NCBI RefSeq assembly: GCF_000723165.1
Contig: NZ_HG322949.1
Span: forward strand, 3,934,335-3,998,334
DNA from: Janthinobacterium agaricidamnosum NBRC 102515 = DSM 9628
GTDB lineage: Bacteria; Pseudomonadota; Gammaproteobacteria; Burkholderiales; Burkholderiaceae_D
DNA length: 64,000 bases
Reading direction: 5' to 3'
A model generated the notes under the pieces. It saw nothing but the letters and a program-made list of their open reading frames with translations, was not told the origin of the DNA and did no database searches. Shown here in pieces: positions 35,989-44,705 of the stretch. Each line of letters opens with the position of its first letter. Position 1 is the first letter of the stretch. The position numbers and the translations under genes are program-made.

Positions 35989-37097
35989 AGGCTGACCTTT
36001 CGCGGCAAAACGATGGTAAACACGGTGCCTTGCGGTTCGGCCGAGGTCACGGCCACCGTGCCGCCATGGGCCTTGACGAACATGCTGACGGTGTACAAGC
36101 CCAGTCCCAGCCCCTGCGACGATTTGCGGCTGTCGTCGCCCTGGTGGAACGGCTCGAAAATAAACGGCAACACTGCTGGCGGAATCACGCCAAGATTGCG
36201 GACGGTTACTGCGATGTTGTCGGCCGCGCTGCCGTTGAGGTTCAATTGCACCGGCGCACCGGGCTGGCCATGGCTCAAGGCATTGCACAGCAAGTTCGAC
36301 ACCACCTGCGAAAACAGGCCGGCGTCGACTTCTCCGCCGACATCGCCGCTGACAGACAAGGCAATCAGCGACGGCTTGCCGGCCTGCTCGAACTCTTCGG
36401 CGGCGGCGCGGCACAGCGCGGCATAATCATGCTGCGCGACATTCAGCTGCATGGTGCCGTAACGAATCCGCGCCAGGTCCAGCAATTGATTGACCATGCG
36501 CGCCATGCGCCTGGCGCTGGCTTCGATACGCGCCGCCGTGGCCACCACTTTCGGCTGGTCCGTCATCATCGGCAACAGCGTCGCGCCATTCATCACCACC
36601 GACAGCGGGGTGCGCAAATCGTGGCCCAGCACGGCGGTAAACATTTCATTCAAATGCAGGGCGTGTTTCAGTTCCGCTAGTTGTTGCGACAACAGTTTCT
36701 TTTGCTGGTAGAGCTCGACAAATACATGGACCTTGCTGATCAACGCTTTGCCATCGACCGGCTTGAACAGGAAATCGACGGCGCCCGCCTCATAACCGCG
36801 AAAGCTGAAAGCCGCTTCGCGGGTGGCGGCGGTCAGGAAAATCAGCGGGATCGTACGGGTGCGTTCGCTGCCGCGTATCAGCTCGGCCAGTTCAAAACCG
36901 TCCATGCCCGGCATTTGCACATCGATCAGCGCCAGCGCGACCTCATGCACCAGCAGCATTTCCAGCGCCGCCGCGCCGGATGACGCTTTCAGCACGACGA
37001 TGCCGGGCCGCAGCAGCAGCGCTTCGGCCGCCGTCAGATTTTGCTCGACGTCATCGACGACAAGAATATGGATGGGAGAAGATGTAAGTGAGGTCAC
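35985..37097 (-). CDS. Receiver domain-histidine kinase fusion
   Basis: About 370 residues: N-terminal receiver (HILVVDDVEQNLTAAEALL, phosphorylated Asp in LALIDVQMPGMDG), short coiled linker, HisKA (FTAVLGHDLRTPLSVVMNGA) and HATPase (NLLCNALSHGQPG, SQGLGLGLYTVSMFVKAHGG). Start is a GTG at 37095-37097, giving MTSLTSSPIHILVVDD; no ATG fits this frame and the ribosome site is weak. Encoded between CheB and the large hybrid kinase; the chain probably forms a phosphorelay with them. Confidence 0.88.
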   Translation of the reverse strand: MTSLTSSPIHILVVDDVEQNLTAAEALLLRPGIVVLKASSGAAALEMLLVHEVALALIDVQMPGMDGFELAELIRGSERTRTIPLIFLTAATREAAFSFRGYEAGAVDFLFKPVDGKALISKVHVFVELYQQKKLLSQQLAELKHALHLNEMFTAVLGHDLRTPLSVVMNGATLLPMMTDQPKVVATAARIEASARRMARMVNQLLDLARIRYGTMQLNVAQHDYAALCRAAAEEFEQAGKPSLIALSVSGDVGGEVDAGLFSQVVSNLLCNALSHGQPGAPVQLNLNGSAADNIAVTVRNLGVIPPAVLPFIFEPFHQGDDSRKSSQGLGLGLYTVSMFVKAHGGTVAVTSAEPQGTVFTIVLPRKVSL

Positions 37098-37108
37098 GAC
37101 TCGGTCAT

Positions 37109-37732
37109 TTATTCCGGTGAAATACTGCCAACGCCTGTAAAACCGGCCAAAGCCGCTGCCATTTGATGTACATCCCATACCCTGTCGGCGCCCGCCAGCT
37201 TCAACGCGGCGGCCGGCATGATGCCGGCCAGCGCCTGCGCCGGATCCTGCACCCAGGCGTGTCCGCCGCATTGCCGCACCGTCGCCAGGCCCGCCGCGCC
37301 ATCGGCGGAAGCACCGGTTAATATGATGCCCAGCATTTCCTTGCCGTAAGTATAAGCTGCCGATTCAAATAAAACATCAATTGCCGGACGAGAATAATTT
37401 ACAGCCGCGTCGAGCGAGAGTGAAAAGGTCCGCTCCGGCTCGATCTGCAAATGATAGTCGGCCACCGCGAAATACACCGTGCCGGCCAGTACCGCCTCCT
37501 TGTCTTCCGCTTCTTTCAGGCGCAACTGGCAGCGCTGCGCATACAGCTGCGGCAAGCGGCTGGAACGGTCCGGCGCCATATGCAGCACCACCACAAATGC
37601 GGCTGGACAATTAGCGGGTATCGCGCGCAGCAAGATGCCCAGCGCCTCGACGCCGCCAGCCGACGCGCCGATCGCGACCAGGCGGATGGTCCCGGTCAGT
37701 CTGTCGGCGCGCGGCGGCAAGATGGTCTGCAT
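37109..37732 (-). CDS. CheB-type protein-glutamate methylesterase without receiver domain
   Basis: 207 residues, catalytic domain only. Catalytic triad visible: Ser24 (GASAGG), His51 (VVLHMAPDRSS), Asp145 (GASADGAAGL), with spacing like that of CheB. CheB removes methyl groups from chemoreceptors; without a receiver, control must come from partners such as the adjacent kinases. It lies 9 bases from the CheR gene. No receptor gene is nearby, so the methylated substrate is unknown. Confidence 0.92.
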   Translation of the reverse strand: MQTILPPRADRLTGTIRLVAIGASAGGVEALGILLRAIPANCPAAFVVVLHMAPDRSSRLPQLYAQRCQLRLKEAEDKEAVLAGTVYFAVADYHLQIEPERTFSLSLDAAVNYSRPAIDVLFESAAYTYGKEMLGIILTGASADGAAGLATVRQCGGHAWVQDPAQALAGIMPAAALKLAGADRVWDVHQMAAALAGFTGVGSISPE

Positions 37733-37741
37733 GCTGGCCCT

Positions 37742-38572
37742 TCATACTCGCTGGTAAATTTTTTCCGGAATGGCAAACTCGTGGAACGCTTCGGCATGGC
37801 TGGTGAAACGCAAACTCTCGCGCAAGCCCAGGCCGAGGAAACCCCGATTCACCAGCGCCTCATGGAACAAGCCGGTGGCGCGGTCTTGCAATTCACGGTT
37901 GAAATAAATCATGACGTTGCGGCAAGACACCAGGTGCACTTCGGAAAATACACTGTCGGTCGCCAGGCTGTGGTCGGCGAACACGAACTGGCGCCGCAAA
38001 CGGCGCTCGAAGATCGCATTGCTGTAGGCGGCGGTGTAGTAGTCGGACAGCGATTTCCGGCCGCCCGCCAACTGGTAATTATTGCTGAACTGGGCAATCC
38101 GTTCGATCGGGTAGATGCCGGCTTCGGCGATTGCCAGCGCTTCCGGGTTGATGTCGGTCGCATAGATCATGCTGCGCTCCAGCAGTCCCTCTTCTTCCAG
38201 CATGATCGCCAGCGACCAGACTTCTTCGCCGCTGCTGCAACCGGCGACCCAGATCTTGATCGACGGATAGGTATACAAGACCGGTACGACCTTGTCGCGC
38301 AAGGCGCGGAAATAGGCCGGGTCGCGGAACATTTCGCTGACTTGCACGGTGAAATATTGCAGCATCTGCGCAAATACGGCCGGTTCATGCAAAATGCGGT
38401 CCTGCAACTGCGACACGCTGGCGCAGGAAAACTTTTCCATCGCCTGGCGTATCCGGCGGCGCAGCGAAGCGATGGAATAATTGCGGAAGTCATGCTGGTA
38501 TCTCAGCAATATCCCTTCCAGCAATAGCTTCAATTCGATATCGAAAACATTGTCCACTAGCACTTCCGACAC
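37742..38572 (-). CDS. CheR-type protein-glutamate methyltransferase
   Basis: 276 residues: N-terminal helical CheR domain (SLRRRIRQAMEKF), then the SAM-binding domain (KIWVAGCSSGEEVWSLAIML, IYATDINPEALAIAEAG, HLVSCRNVMIYFN). It starts with GTG at 38570-38572 (MSEVLVDNVF), preceded by GAGGGA; alternatives are internal GTG codons. First gene of the CheR-CheB-kinase-kinase operon. Confidence 0.9.
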   Translation of the reverse strand: MSEVLVDNVFDIELKLLLEGILLRYQHDFRNYSIASLRRRIRQAMEKFSCASVSQLQDRILHEPAVFAQMLQYFTVQVSEMFRDPAYFRALRDKVVPVLYTYPSIKIWVAGCSSGEEVWSLAIMLEEEGLLERSMIYATDINPEALAIAEAGIYPIERIAQFSNNYQLAGGRKSLSDYYTAAYSNAIFERRLRRQFVFADHSLATDSVFSEVHLVSCRNVMIYFNRELQDRATGLFHEALVNRGFLGLGLRESLRFTSHAEAFHEFAIPEKIYQRV

Positions 38573-38908
38573 GCTCCCTCACATGAAACAACCTCGCTTG
38601 CGCCCATGCACAAGGCAGGTTCGTATCAATCATGCATCGATGCTACCAGCTTTAATGCTGTGTTCCGCGCACGCTAGAAAGAGTGACTCCCGATGGAAAC
38701 TATTGTCATTGGACATACATCCGCTGCATGCCTTCTGCAGTGTAGCGCCGGCCCGCCGCGATTCCCAATGGAAAAGCACTATCGATGGCGTGCCGCTGCG
38801 CCGGGCCTTCATCGACATGCGCCACCGATTACCCCGATGAGCCGGCTGTGCGCGATTGGTCCAGACGCGCTACCATAGCGGCTTACCGATTTTAAGCAGA
38901 CTGCCGCC
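38573..38908. other. Divergent intergenic region, nothing clear
   Basis: 336 bases between the cheR-like gene and the methionine sulfoxide reductase gene. Must contain both promoters; I see no convincing gene, operator or hairpin. Confidence 0.5.
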
Positions 38909-39421
38909 ATGACCTTTACCATCAGCGATACCGCCTACCGCACCGACACTGCACAAGCCAAACTGGCCATGTACGCCGACCTGCGTTCGCAATTACAAGG
39001 CTTGCTGGCCGGCGAAAGCGATTTCATCGCCAATACCGCCAACTTCAGCTCGCTGGTCTTCCATACCATGCCGGGTTTGAACTGGGCCGGGTTTTACTTC
39101 TTGAAGGGCGATGAACTGGTGCTCGGACCGTTCCAGGGCAAGCCGGCTTGCATCCGCATCAAGAAAGGCCGCGGCGTGTGCGGCACCACCGTGGTCGAAG
39201 GCCAGTCGATTGTCGTGCAGGACGTGCACGCCTTCCCCGGCCACATCGCCTGCGACGTCAACTCGCGCTCGGAGCTGGTGGTACCGGTATTTTGCAACGG
39301 CCAGATCGTCGGCGTGTTCGACCTGGACAGCCCATTGATCAGCCGTTTCGACGAATCCGACCGGGAAGGCGTCGAATCGCTGGTCAAGGTGCTGGAACAA
39401 AGCATCGGTGTACAAGCGTGA
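38909..39421 (+). CDS. Free methionine-(R)-sulfoxide reductase (GAF-type)
   Basis: 170 residues, single GAF domain. fRMsr enzymes reduce free Met-(R)-O with three cysteines; Cys81, Cys91 and Cys115 here have the same spacing as Cys84, Cys94 and Cys118 of the E. coli enzyme (motifs KPACIRIKKGRGVCGTT and GHIACDVNSRSELVVP). Cytosolic oxidative damage repair. Stands alone; convergent with the EamA gene. Confidence 0.93.
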   Translation: MTFTISDTAYRTDTAQAKLAMYADLRSQLQGLLAGESDFIANTANFSSLVFHTMPGLNWAGFYFLKGDELVLGPFQGKPACIRIKKGRGVCGTTVVEGQSIVVQDVHAFPGHIACDVNSRSELVVPVFCNGQIVGVFDLDSPLISRFDESDREGVESLVKVLEQSIGVQA

Positions 39422-39523
39422 TTAACGGTTCTTGACCGCAATAAACCAGCCCTTGCCGACCGCAACCAGGCAACTGGTGAGGCCGGCTGGGACACCGCTG
39501 TTTTGCGCGTGCGTTCCGTCTGT

Positions 39524-40450
39524 TTACATTTGCCTGCCGGCGACTGGTGCACGCCGCAACGGCTGCTTCAAATACTGTACCAGCACCACGCCCAGCAAGG
39601 TCACCCCGCCGCCGATCAGATGGTAGGCGTGCAACGGTTCGCCAAGGAACAGCACGGCGATGATCACCGTAAATACTGGCAGCAAGTTCATCAGCGTGGT
39701 GGTCTTGCTCGGCCCCAGCTTGCCGACCCCATGCATCCATAAAAACGGCGCAATGAAGGATGCCGGTATGCCGGCAAACAAGACCAGCGGCAAGCCGCCC
39801 GCCGTCAGCGGCGGCGCCGACTGGCTCATATAATAAATGAATAAGACCGGCACCGCGCTCCACACCTGGATCAGCAGCGAATGCCAGTTATTGAGCGGAA
39901 TTTTCCAGCGTTTCAGCAACACGCCATATGCCGCGTACGACAAACAAGCCAGCAGCATCAGGCCGTCGCCGGCCGCCATGCCATGCGACAGCAGCGTCGC
40001 CGGATGGCCGTGACTGAGCAGGTAAGCCAAGCCCAGCAGCGACAACATGCCGCCGAACACAGCGCCCTGGGTGGCCGCCTCGCCCAGCAAGATCACACTC
40101 AGGCCAACCGCCAGCAGCGGCATCAACGACACCAGGATGCCCATATTGGTGGCGCTGGTGGTTTGCGCAGCGATATACGCCAGGCATTGGTACATGACCA
40201 TGCCCAGCATGCCGAGCACAAACAGCTTCGGCAAATACACGCGGATCACGGTCCGCTGTTGCCACGCCGACTTGCCAAAAATGGCGGCCAGCAAACAGCC
40301 GGCCAGCAGCCAGCGGTAAAAGGCAATCGCCGCCGGCTCGATGATACCGACCGCCATCTTGTTGACGATGGTATTGATGGCCCAGATCAGGACCGCGACC
40401 ACCGGGAAGATATAGTGTTTGAGTGAGGGGGAAGATGCGTTGCTGGTCAT
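39524..40450 (-). CDS. EamA/DMT-family transporter
   Basis: About 308 residues with ten hydrophobic helices and two EamA repeats (LIWAINTIVNKMAVGIIEPAAIAFYRWLLAG; second repeat ending IAVLFLGEPLHAYHLIGGGVTLLGVVLVQYL). Family exports metabolites or amino acids; substrate not predictable. ATG at 40450 chosen; longer frames upstream run into the control region. Divergent from the AraC regulator at 40545, which probably controls it through the dyad at 40489-40520. Confidence 0.9.
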   Translation of the reverse strand: MTSNASSPSLKHYIFPVVAVLIWAINTIVNKMAVGIIEPAAIAFYRWLLAGCLLAAIFGKSAWQQRTVIRVYLPKLFVLGMLGMVMYQCLAYIAAQTTSATNMGILVSLMPLLAVGLSVILLGEAATQGAVFGGMLSLLGLAYLLSHGHPATLLSHGMAAGDGLMLLACLSYAAYGVLLKRWKIPLNNWHSLLIQVWSAVPVLFIYYMSQSAPPLTAGGLPLVLFAGIPASFIAPFLWMHGVGKLGPSKTTTLMNLLPVFTVIIAVLFLGEPLHAYHLIGGGVTLLGVVLVQYLKQPLRRAPVAGRQM

Positions 40451-40488
40451 GACGGCCTTTGCGACTGGAATGACAGCATTGTCCCATG

Positions 40489-40520
40489 GTCTGTTTGTAT
40501 GGATATAATCCAAAACAGAC
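40489..40520. promoter_or_regulatory. Nested palindrome over a -10 element between eamA-type and araC-type genes
   Basis: Outer arms GTCTGTTT (40489-40496) and AAACAGAC (40513-40520); inside, TGGAT-ATA-ATCCA (40500-40512) containing TATAAT at 40504-40509. Placed 24 bases before the regulator ATG and 38 bases before the transporter ATG: a likely shared operator. Confidence 0.6.
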
Positions 40521-40544
40521 ATAACATGCGCGTTCCAGGACAAT

Positions 40545-41321
40545 ATGGCGACCAAACTGCATCCCCCGCAATTTTCCGAACTTCCCTACGAAGTCTACTT
40601 CCGCATCGAAGATTATGCCCCCGACCAGCAATACATCACCCATCGCCATCAGTGGGGCCAACTGAACTATTGCGCGACTGGCGTGATGGAAATCACGGTG
40701 GCCGGGCAGCGCTACCTGTCGCCGCCGCAATATGCGCTGTGGATACCGCCCGATACGCCGCACGACGGCCACATCCGCCAGCCGGTGATTTACCACTCGG
40801 CTTACATCGCCACGGCGCTGTGCCGCGACTTGCCGGCCGAACCCTGCGCGCTGGTGATGAGCCCCCTGCTGAAGGCGATACTGGCCGATTTCGCCGAACG
40901 CCATGTGATGACGCCGGCAACCCCGGCCGACAAGCGCCTGGCGCAAGTACTGGTCGACCAGTTGATCATCGCCCCGCACAGCAGTAATTACTTGCCGGGC
41001 ACGCAAGACCCAGTGCTGTCGAACTTGCTGACTTATCTACAGCAAGACTTGAGCGACAACCGTCCGCTGGCCGACTGGGCGCATTTATTGCACATCACCG
41101 AACGCACGCTGGCGCGCCGTTGCCAGCGCGAATTAGGCATCAGTTTTGGCGAATGGCGCCAGCGCCAGCGTTTCCTGGCGGCGCTGCCCTTGCTGGAACA
41201 GGGCCAGCCGGTGCACAGCATCGCGCTCGACCTCGGCTACAGCACCTCGTCGGCCTTCATCGCCATGTTCCGGCGCCAGAGCGGCAGCACGCCGGACCAG
41301 TTCCGGCGCGGCTTGCGCTAG
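40545..41321 (+). CDS. AraC-family transcription regulator
   Basis: 258 residues: N-terminal cupin-like sensing domain (ITHRHQWGQLNYCATGVMEITVAGQRYLSPPQYALWIPPDTPHDGHI) and C-terminal pair of AraC HTH motifs (LADWAHLLHITERTLARRCQRELGISFGEWRQRQRFLAALPLL, then VHSIALDLGYSTSSAFIAMFRRQSGSTPDQFRRG). Divergent from the EamA transporter gene, its probable target. Confidence 0.92.
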   Translation: MATKLHPPQFSELPYEVYFRIEDYAPDQQYITHRHQWGQLNYCATGVMEITVAGQRYLSPPQYALWIPPDTPHDGHIRQPVIYHSAYIATALCRDLPAEPCALVMSPLLKAILADFAERHVMTPATPADKRLAQVLVDQLIIAPHSSNYLPGTQDPVLSNLLTYLQQDLSDNRPLADWAHLLHITERTLARRCQRELGISFGEWRQRQRFLAALPLLEQGQPVHSIALDLGYSTSSAFIAMFRRQSGSTPDQFRRGLR

Positions 41322-41499
41322 CACAAAAATGCCAAGGAATCCTCACTGAAACGGCAAATAAATATTTCATTTTGGTAATTTTTTAGCGCATTCCCGGTGA
41401 TAAAATTATTGCTGAAGCCGCCTTCCGCGCTGGTGCCGTCCGTATTCCGCCGTCGTCCTTAATCGTCTGTCATCGTCCATAACGTCCTGGGAAACAAGC

Positions 41500-43323
41500 A
41501 TGAATCAACTGCCGCTGCTCGACATCGATGCCACCAGCACGCCCGCCTTGCCTGGACTCGACGCCACGGGACCGGCGGCGCCCGCCGTGAACCCGGACCA
41601 GCCGCGCGCCATTGCGGTGCTCGACAAGGTCCGCAAACTGGTGCAGGACAAGACCCGTTTCGCGCCGGAAGATATCCAGGCGATCGCGGAAACCGATACG
41701 CTTCAAGACTACACCTTGCTGGCCAGCTACAGCCTGGAAGCGCATTTCGAAAGCCGCGTCATCAATGGTTTTTTCGACCGTGGCGCGGCCGACCGATCCT
41801 GCGATTACGCCGAGGAAGTCGAGGCGGCGGCCCGGGCCTTGAGCAAGCCGCGCCTGTTATTGGCCGCCAACAGCATGGAAAGCCATTTGCGTGCGCTGGA
41901 CACCCCGCACGATGAAATCCAGGCCGGCCTGTACTTGCCGCACGCCGGCAAGCACTGGCACCTGGACACTTGCGGCGGCTGCGGCGGCGACGGCAGCAGC
42001 ACTTGCCACCACTGCCGCGGCCGCAAATCCGAAACCTGCGACGCCTGCCAGGGCGGGCGCAGCGTCCTATGCAGCGCCTACAATTGTTGCGGCACCGGCA
42101 AGATCAATTGCCCGGCCTGCGGCGGCAGCGGCCAGGCACACGAATCGGCCAGCGAATACGTGACCGAACAAGTGCCGGTGGTGACCTACCAAAACGGCAG
42201 CGCGCACACGACTTACCGCAAGGAATCGCGGATGGTCCATGGCACCCGGCAAGTCCATTGCCATTCCTGCTCCCATGGCAAGATCACTTGTCATACTTGC
42301 TCAGGCTCCGGCAACATCCATTGCGTCACTTGCAATGCATCCGGCAATATCACATGCCGCACTTGCAGCGGCCGCGGCGATATCACCTGCGGCCCGTGCA
42401 AAGGTTCCGGCAAACGCGGCACGGCCGCCTGGGTCGATGTCTACGCCACGCCGGCCTACAGCGTGGCATTGCCGGAACAGGCCGATGACGACAGCCGCGC
42501 AATTGTCGACAAGCACGATCCGCATGCCATCGCCGCGCTGTCCCAGTCACTCACGCTCGGCAAGATCGCGCTGGACGATCCCGCCTTCCCGCAGCGCATC
42601 GATGCGCGCTACCAGGGCAAGCTGCGCATCGTGCGGCTGCAGGCATCGTGCAATGGCGCCAGCCACCACATCGTCGCGTATGGCGCGGACCTGCGCTGGC
42701 TGAGCTTGGACGATATCGTCGAAAAGCTGCTGCAGGGAGACTTGCAAGCGCTCGGCAATGCGCTGAACCATAGCGCCGACGGCGGTTTTTTTGCCTCCGA
42801 CATCGACCGCCTGCTGCTGCCGCTGCGCGACGTCGCCGCGTCCGAACTGAATGGCGAGGTGATCGAATCGGTGCTCGACGGCGTAGCGGCGCACGCCCAT
42901 CCCGACGTGGTGTCGCCGGAATACGCGCAGCAGTTGCGCAGCTGCATGCTGGGCGCGCTGCGCCACATCTACACCCGGCTGGCCAAGCAGTTCTGGTGGA
43001 AGAATGCACTGGCCGCGCTGGCCGTGGCGCTGCTCGCCTTCCTGTTCAGCGGCGCGCTGCCGGCGGCCGTGGCCGGCGTGCTGGCGGCCGGCGCCGGCTT
43101 GCCGGTATTCGGCAGACGGGTGCGCGGCGTGCTGACCGGCGCGCTCGGCAGCCGGCGCCAGGTCGACCGCGCCATCGCGATTGCCGGCAAGGGAAAACGC
43201 AACCGCCTGGCCCACGCGCTGGTGCTGGGACCGGCGATTGCCGCCGTGCTGGCGGCCGGCCACCTGCTGCCCGAGCGCGGCCCGTTCGCGCCGGCCAAGG
43301 CGGCGACAAACATCATCCGCTAA
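41500..43323 (+). CDS. Protein with ten DnaJ-like Cys-x2-Cys zinc motifs and C-terminal membrane segment
   Basis: 607 residues. Residues 158-305 hold two blocks of five cysteine motifs each, resembling DnaJ zinc fingers (CxxCxGxG): CGGCGGDG, CHHCRGRK, CDACQGGR, CSAYNCCGTG, CPACGGSG, then, after a 40-residue insert (SASEYVTEQVPVVTYQNGSA...), CHSCSHGK, CHTCSGSG, CVTCNASG, CRTCSGRG, CGPCKGSG. There is no J domain. N-terminal 150 residues are soluble and unrecognised. Near residue 500 begin hydrophobic stretches (WKNALAALAVALLAFLFSGALPAAVAGVLAAGAG), then a basic segment and a second weaker one. Likely an inner-membrane protein binding zinc or a protein client; function unknown. Confidence 0.8.
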   Translation: MNQLPLLDIDATSTPALPGLDATGPAAPAVNPDQPRAIAVLDKVRKLVQDKTRFAPEDIQAIAETDTLQDYTLLASYSLEAHFESRVINGFFDRGAADRSCDYAEEVEAAARALSKPRLLLAANSMESHLRALDTPHDEIQAGLYLPHAGKHWHLDTCGGCGGDGSSTCHHCRGRKSETCDACQGGRSVLCSAYNCCGTGKINCPACGGSGQAHESASEYVTEQVPVVTYQNGSAHTTYRKESRMVHGTRQVHCHSCSHGKITCHTCSGSGNIHCVTCNASGNITCRTCSGRGDITCGPCKGSGKRGTAAWVDVYATPAYSVALPEQADDDSRAIVDKHDPHAIAALSQSLTLGKIALDDPAFPQRIDARYQGKLRIVRLQASCNGASHHIVAYGADLRWLSLDDIVEKLLQGDLQALGNALNHSADGGFFASDIDRLLLPLRDVAASELNGEVIESVLDGVAAHAHPDVVSPEYAQQLRSCMLGALRHIYTRLAKQFWWKNALAALAVALLAFLFSGALPAAVAGVLAAGAGLPVFGRRVRGVLTGALGSRRQVDRAIAIAGKGKRNRLAHALVLGPAIAAVLAAGHLLPERGPFAPAKAATNIIR

Positions 43324-43346
43324 GCGCGCCGGCCGGCGCGCCAACA

Positions 43347-43973
43347 TCAACGCGCCAATGGATTCGGCGTCGGTGCGGCGATCCTGGTCAACAGATTACG
43401 GTCGATATGGTGAAACGGCTCATCCTTGCCGCGAATTTGCATCACCGTATCTTCTTCATATTGCCAGGTGCCATCGGCGTGGATATCGACCTTGATGCGG
43501 TATTCGGTGGTGGTGAACGCATGTTCCAGGAACGGGTTCGAGCAAATGCCGTAACTGGTCGATTCGCGTTGTGCCACCAGCTCGAAACTGGTCGCGTCCG
43601 GCGCCGCGATGCAGGACGCCATGGCGATCTGGCCGCGCGGTATCGCCAGCGTCTGGATGATGGCGCCGGTGGCCGGCTCCCACAGCCAGTAGCCGACTTG
43701 TTCATGGTAAGTCTTGAGCTGGTCCGGCTTGGTGATGTGTATGTAATAGCGCAAGCCGTAAAACAGTTGCGGGCCATTGGTCACCGGATCGATCGGCTGC
43801 AATTCGATGCGTTCGACAAACGCCTGCTTGCGCGGGCCGTCGGCTTTCGGCTTGACGTCGAGGCCGCGCGTGCCGGTCCAGATGCCGGCCATGCCGGTCA
43901 GCGGGCCAAGGTTGGCCAGGGTATCGACATCGACTGACGGTTCGGTATAAATATCTTCGGAAAATTCGCTCAT
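43347..43973 (-). CDS. Nitrobindin-like haem-binding beta-barrel protein
   Basis: 208 residues, FABP/THAP4-like family. Matches: LGPLTGMAGIWTGTRG, EQVGYWLWEPATGAIIQTLAIPRGQIAMA, SFELVAQRESTSYGICSNPFLEHAFTTTEYRIKV, consistent with a ten-stranded barrel. Related proteins bind ferric haem and nitric oxide or peroxynitrite products; haem binding by this one is inference. Convergent with the Cys-motif gene (23 bases between stops). Confidence 0.75.
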   Translation of the reverse strand: MSEFSEDIYTEPSVDVDTLANLGPLTGMAGIWTGTRGLDVKPKADGPRKQAFVERIELQPIDPVTNGPQLFYGLRYYIHITKPDQLKTYHEQVGYWLWEPATGAIIQTLAIPRGQIAMASCIAAPDATSFELVAQRESTSYGICSNPFLEHAFTTTEYRIKVDIHADGTWQYEEDTVMQIRGKDEPFHHIDRNLLTRIAAPTPNPLAR

Positions 43974-44023
43974 GCGGGGCTCAGGGTGGTGGGAAGCAAA
44001 GGTGCTCCCCGAATTGTAGAACC

Positions 44024-44680
44024 TCAGCCCGCTTTGCGGAAAGTGAAATTGATGCGGCTGTCGCCGGTCAGCGCATGCCTCTCTTCCTTAATCGGCAAGA
44101 TGCCGTGATAACGCAGGCGGTCCGGGCCGCCCCACACCACCACGTCGCCATGGAACAGCGGCACCTTGAGCGTCTTGTCGCTGCGCGCGAAACCGCCGAA
44201 CAGGAACATTGCCGGGATGCCGAGCGACACCGAGACGATCGGTGCGTTGAAATCGTGTTCGTCCTTGTCCTGGTGCAGCGTCATTTTGGCGCCCGCTCCG
44301 TAGCGGTTGATCAGGCAGGCGTCCGGCGTGAAAGCGGCGAAACCGGCCTCCGCCGCCGCCGCTTGCGCCAGTTCCAGGAACAGCGCCGGCATGGCCGGCC
44401 ACGGCTGGCCGGATGCGGGATCGGTGCTGCTGTAGCGGTAGCCGCGCCGGTCGCTGGTCCAGCCCAGCGCACCGCAATTGGTCAGCGCCACCGACATGCG
44501 GAAACCGCCCGGCGTGACCATGTGGCGCAACGGCGCCGCCGCGACGATCTCGTCGATGGCCGGCATCAGCCGCGCCGCATACGGCGCCGCGAAAGCGCGC
44601 AGCACGTACGCCGCCTCGCTCAGCGGCTCACGCGCGGGCGGCGCCGCTTCCTCGGAAAAATCGAACAAGTCGTAATTCAT
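44024..44680 (-). CDS. alkB: AlkB-type alpha-ketoglutarate-dependent DNA demethylase
   Basis: 218 residues, Fe(II)/2-oxoglutarate dioxygenase that repairs 1-methyladenine and 3-methylcytosine. Iron ligands His136, Asp138 (TLHQDKDEHDF) and His192 (RYHGILPI), and 2-oxoglutarate-binding Arg209 (GDSRINFTFR), align with E. coli His131, Asp133, His187 and Arg204. N-terminus and nucleotide-recognition segment (GWTSDRRGYRYSSTDP) as in AlkB. Same strand as the map gene 25 bases upstream; may be co-transcribed. Confidence 0.94.
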   Translation of the reverse strand: MNYDLFDFSEEAAPPAREPLSEAAYVLRAFAAPYAARLMPAIDEIVAAAPLRHMVTPGGFRMSVALTNCGALGWTSDRRGYRYSSTDPASGQPWPAMPALFLELAQAAAAEAGFAAFTPDACLINRYGAGAKMTLHQDKDEHDFNAPIVSVSLGIPAMFLFGGFARSDKTLKVPLFHGDVVVWGGPDRLRYHGILPIKEERHALTGDSRINFTFRKAG

Positions 44681-44705
44681 CGGCCTGGCAGGCAGAACAA
44701 ACCAA

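Noticed and set aside
38481..38878. Possible small plus-strand genes in the region before the methionine sulfoxide reductase gene
   Set aside because: Short overlapping frames without ribosome sites or recognisable protein character.
41970..42410. CRISPR-like periodicity in the cysteine-motif gene
   Set aside because: The regular pattern is the coding repeat of CxxCxGxG motifs, not identical DNA repeats with spacers.
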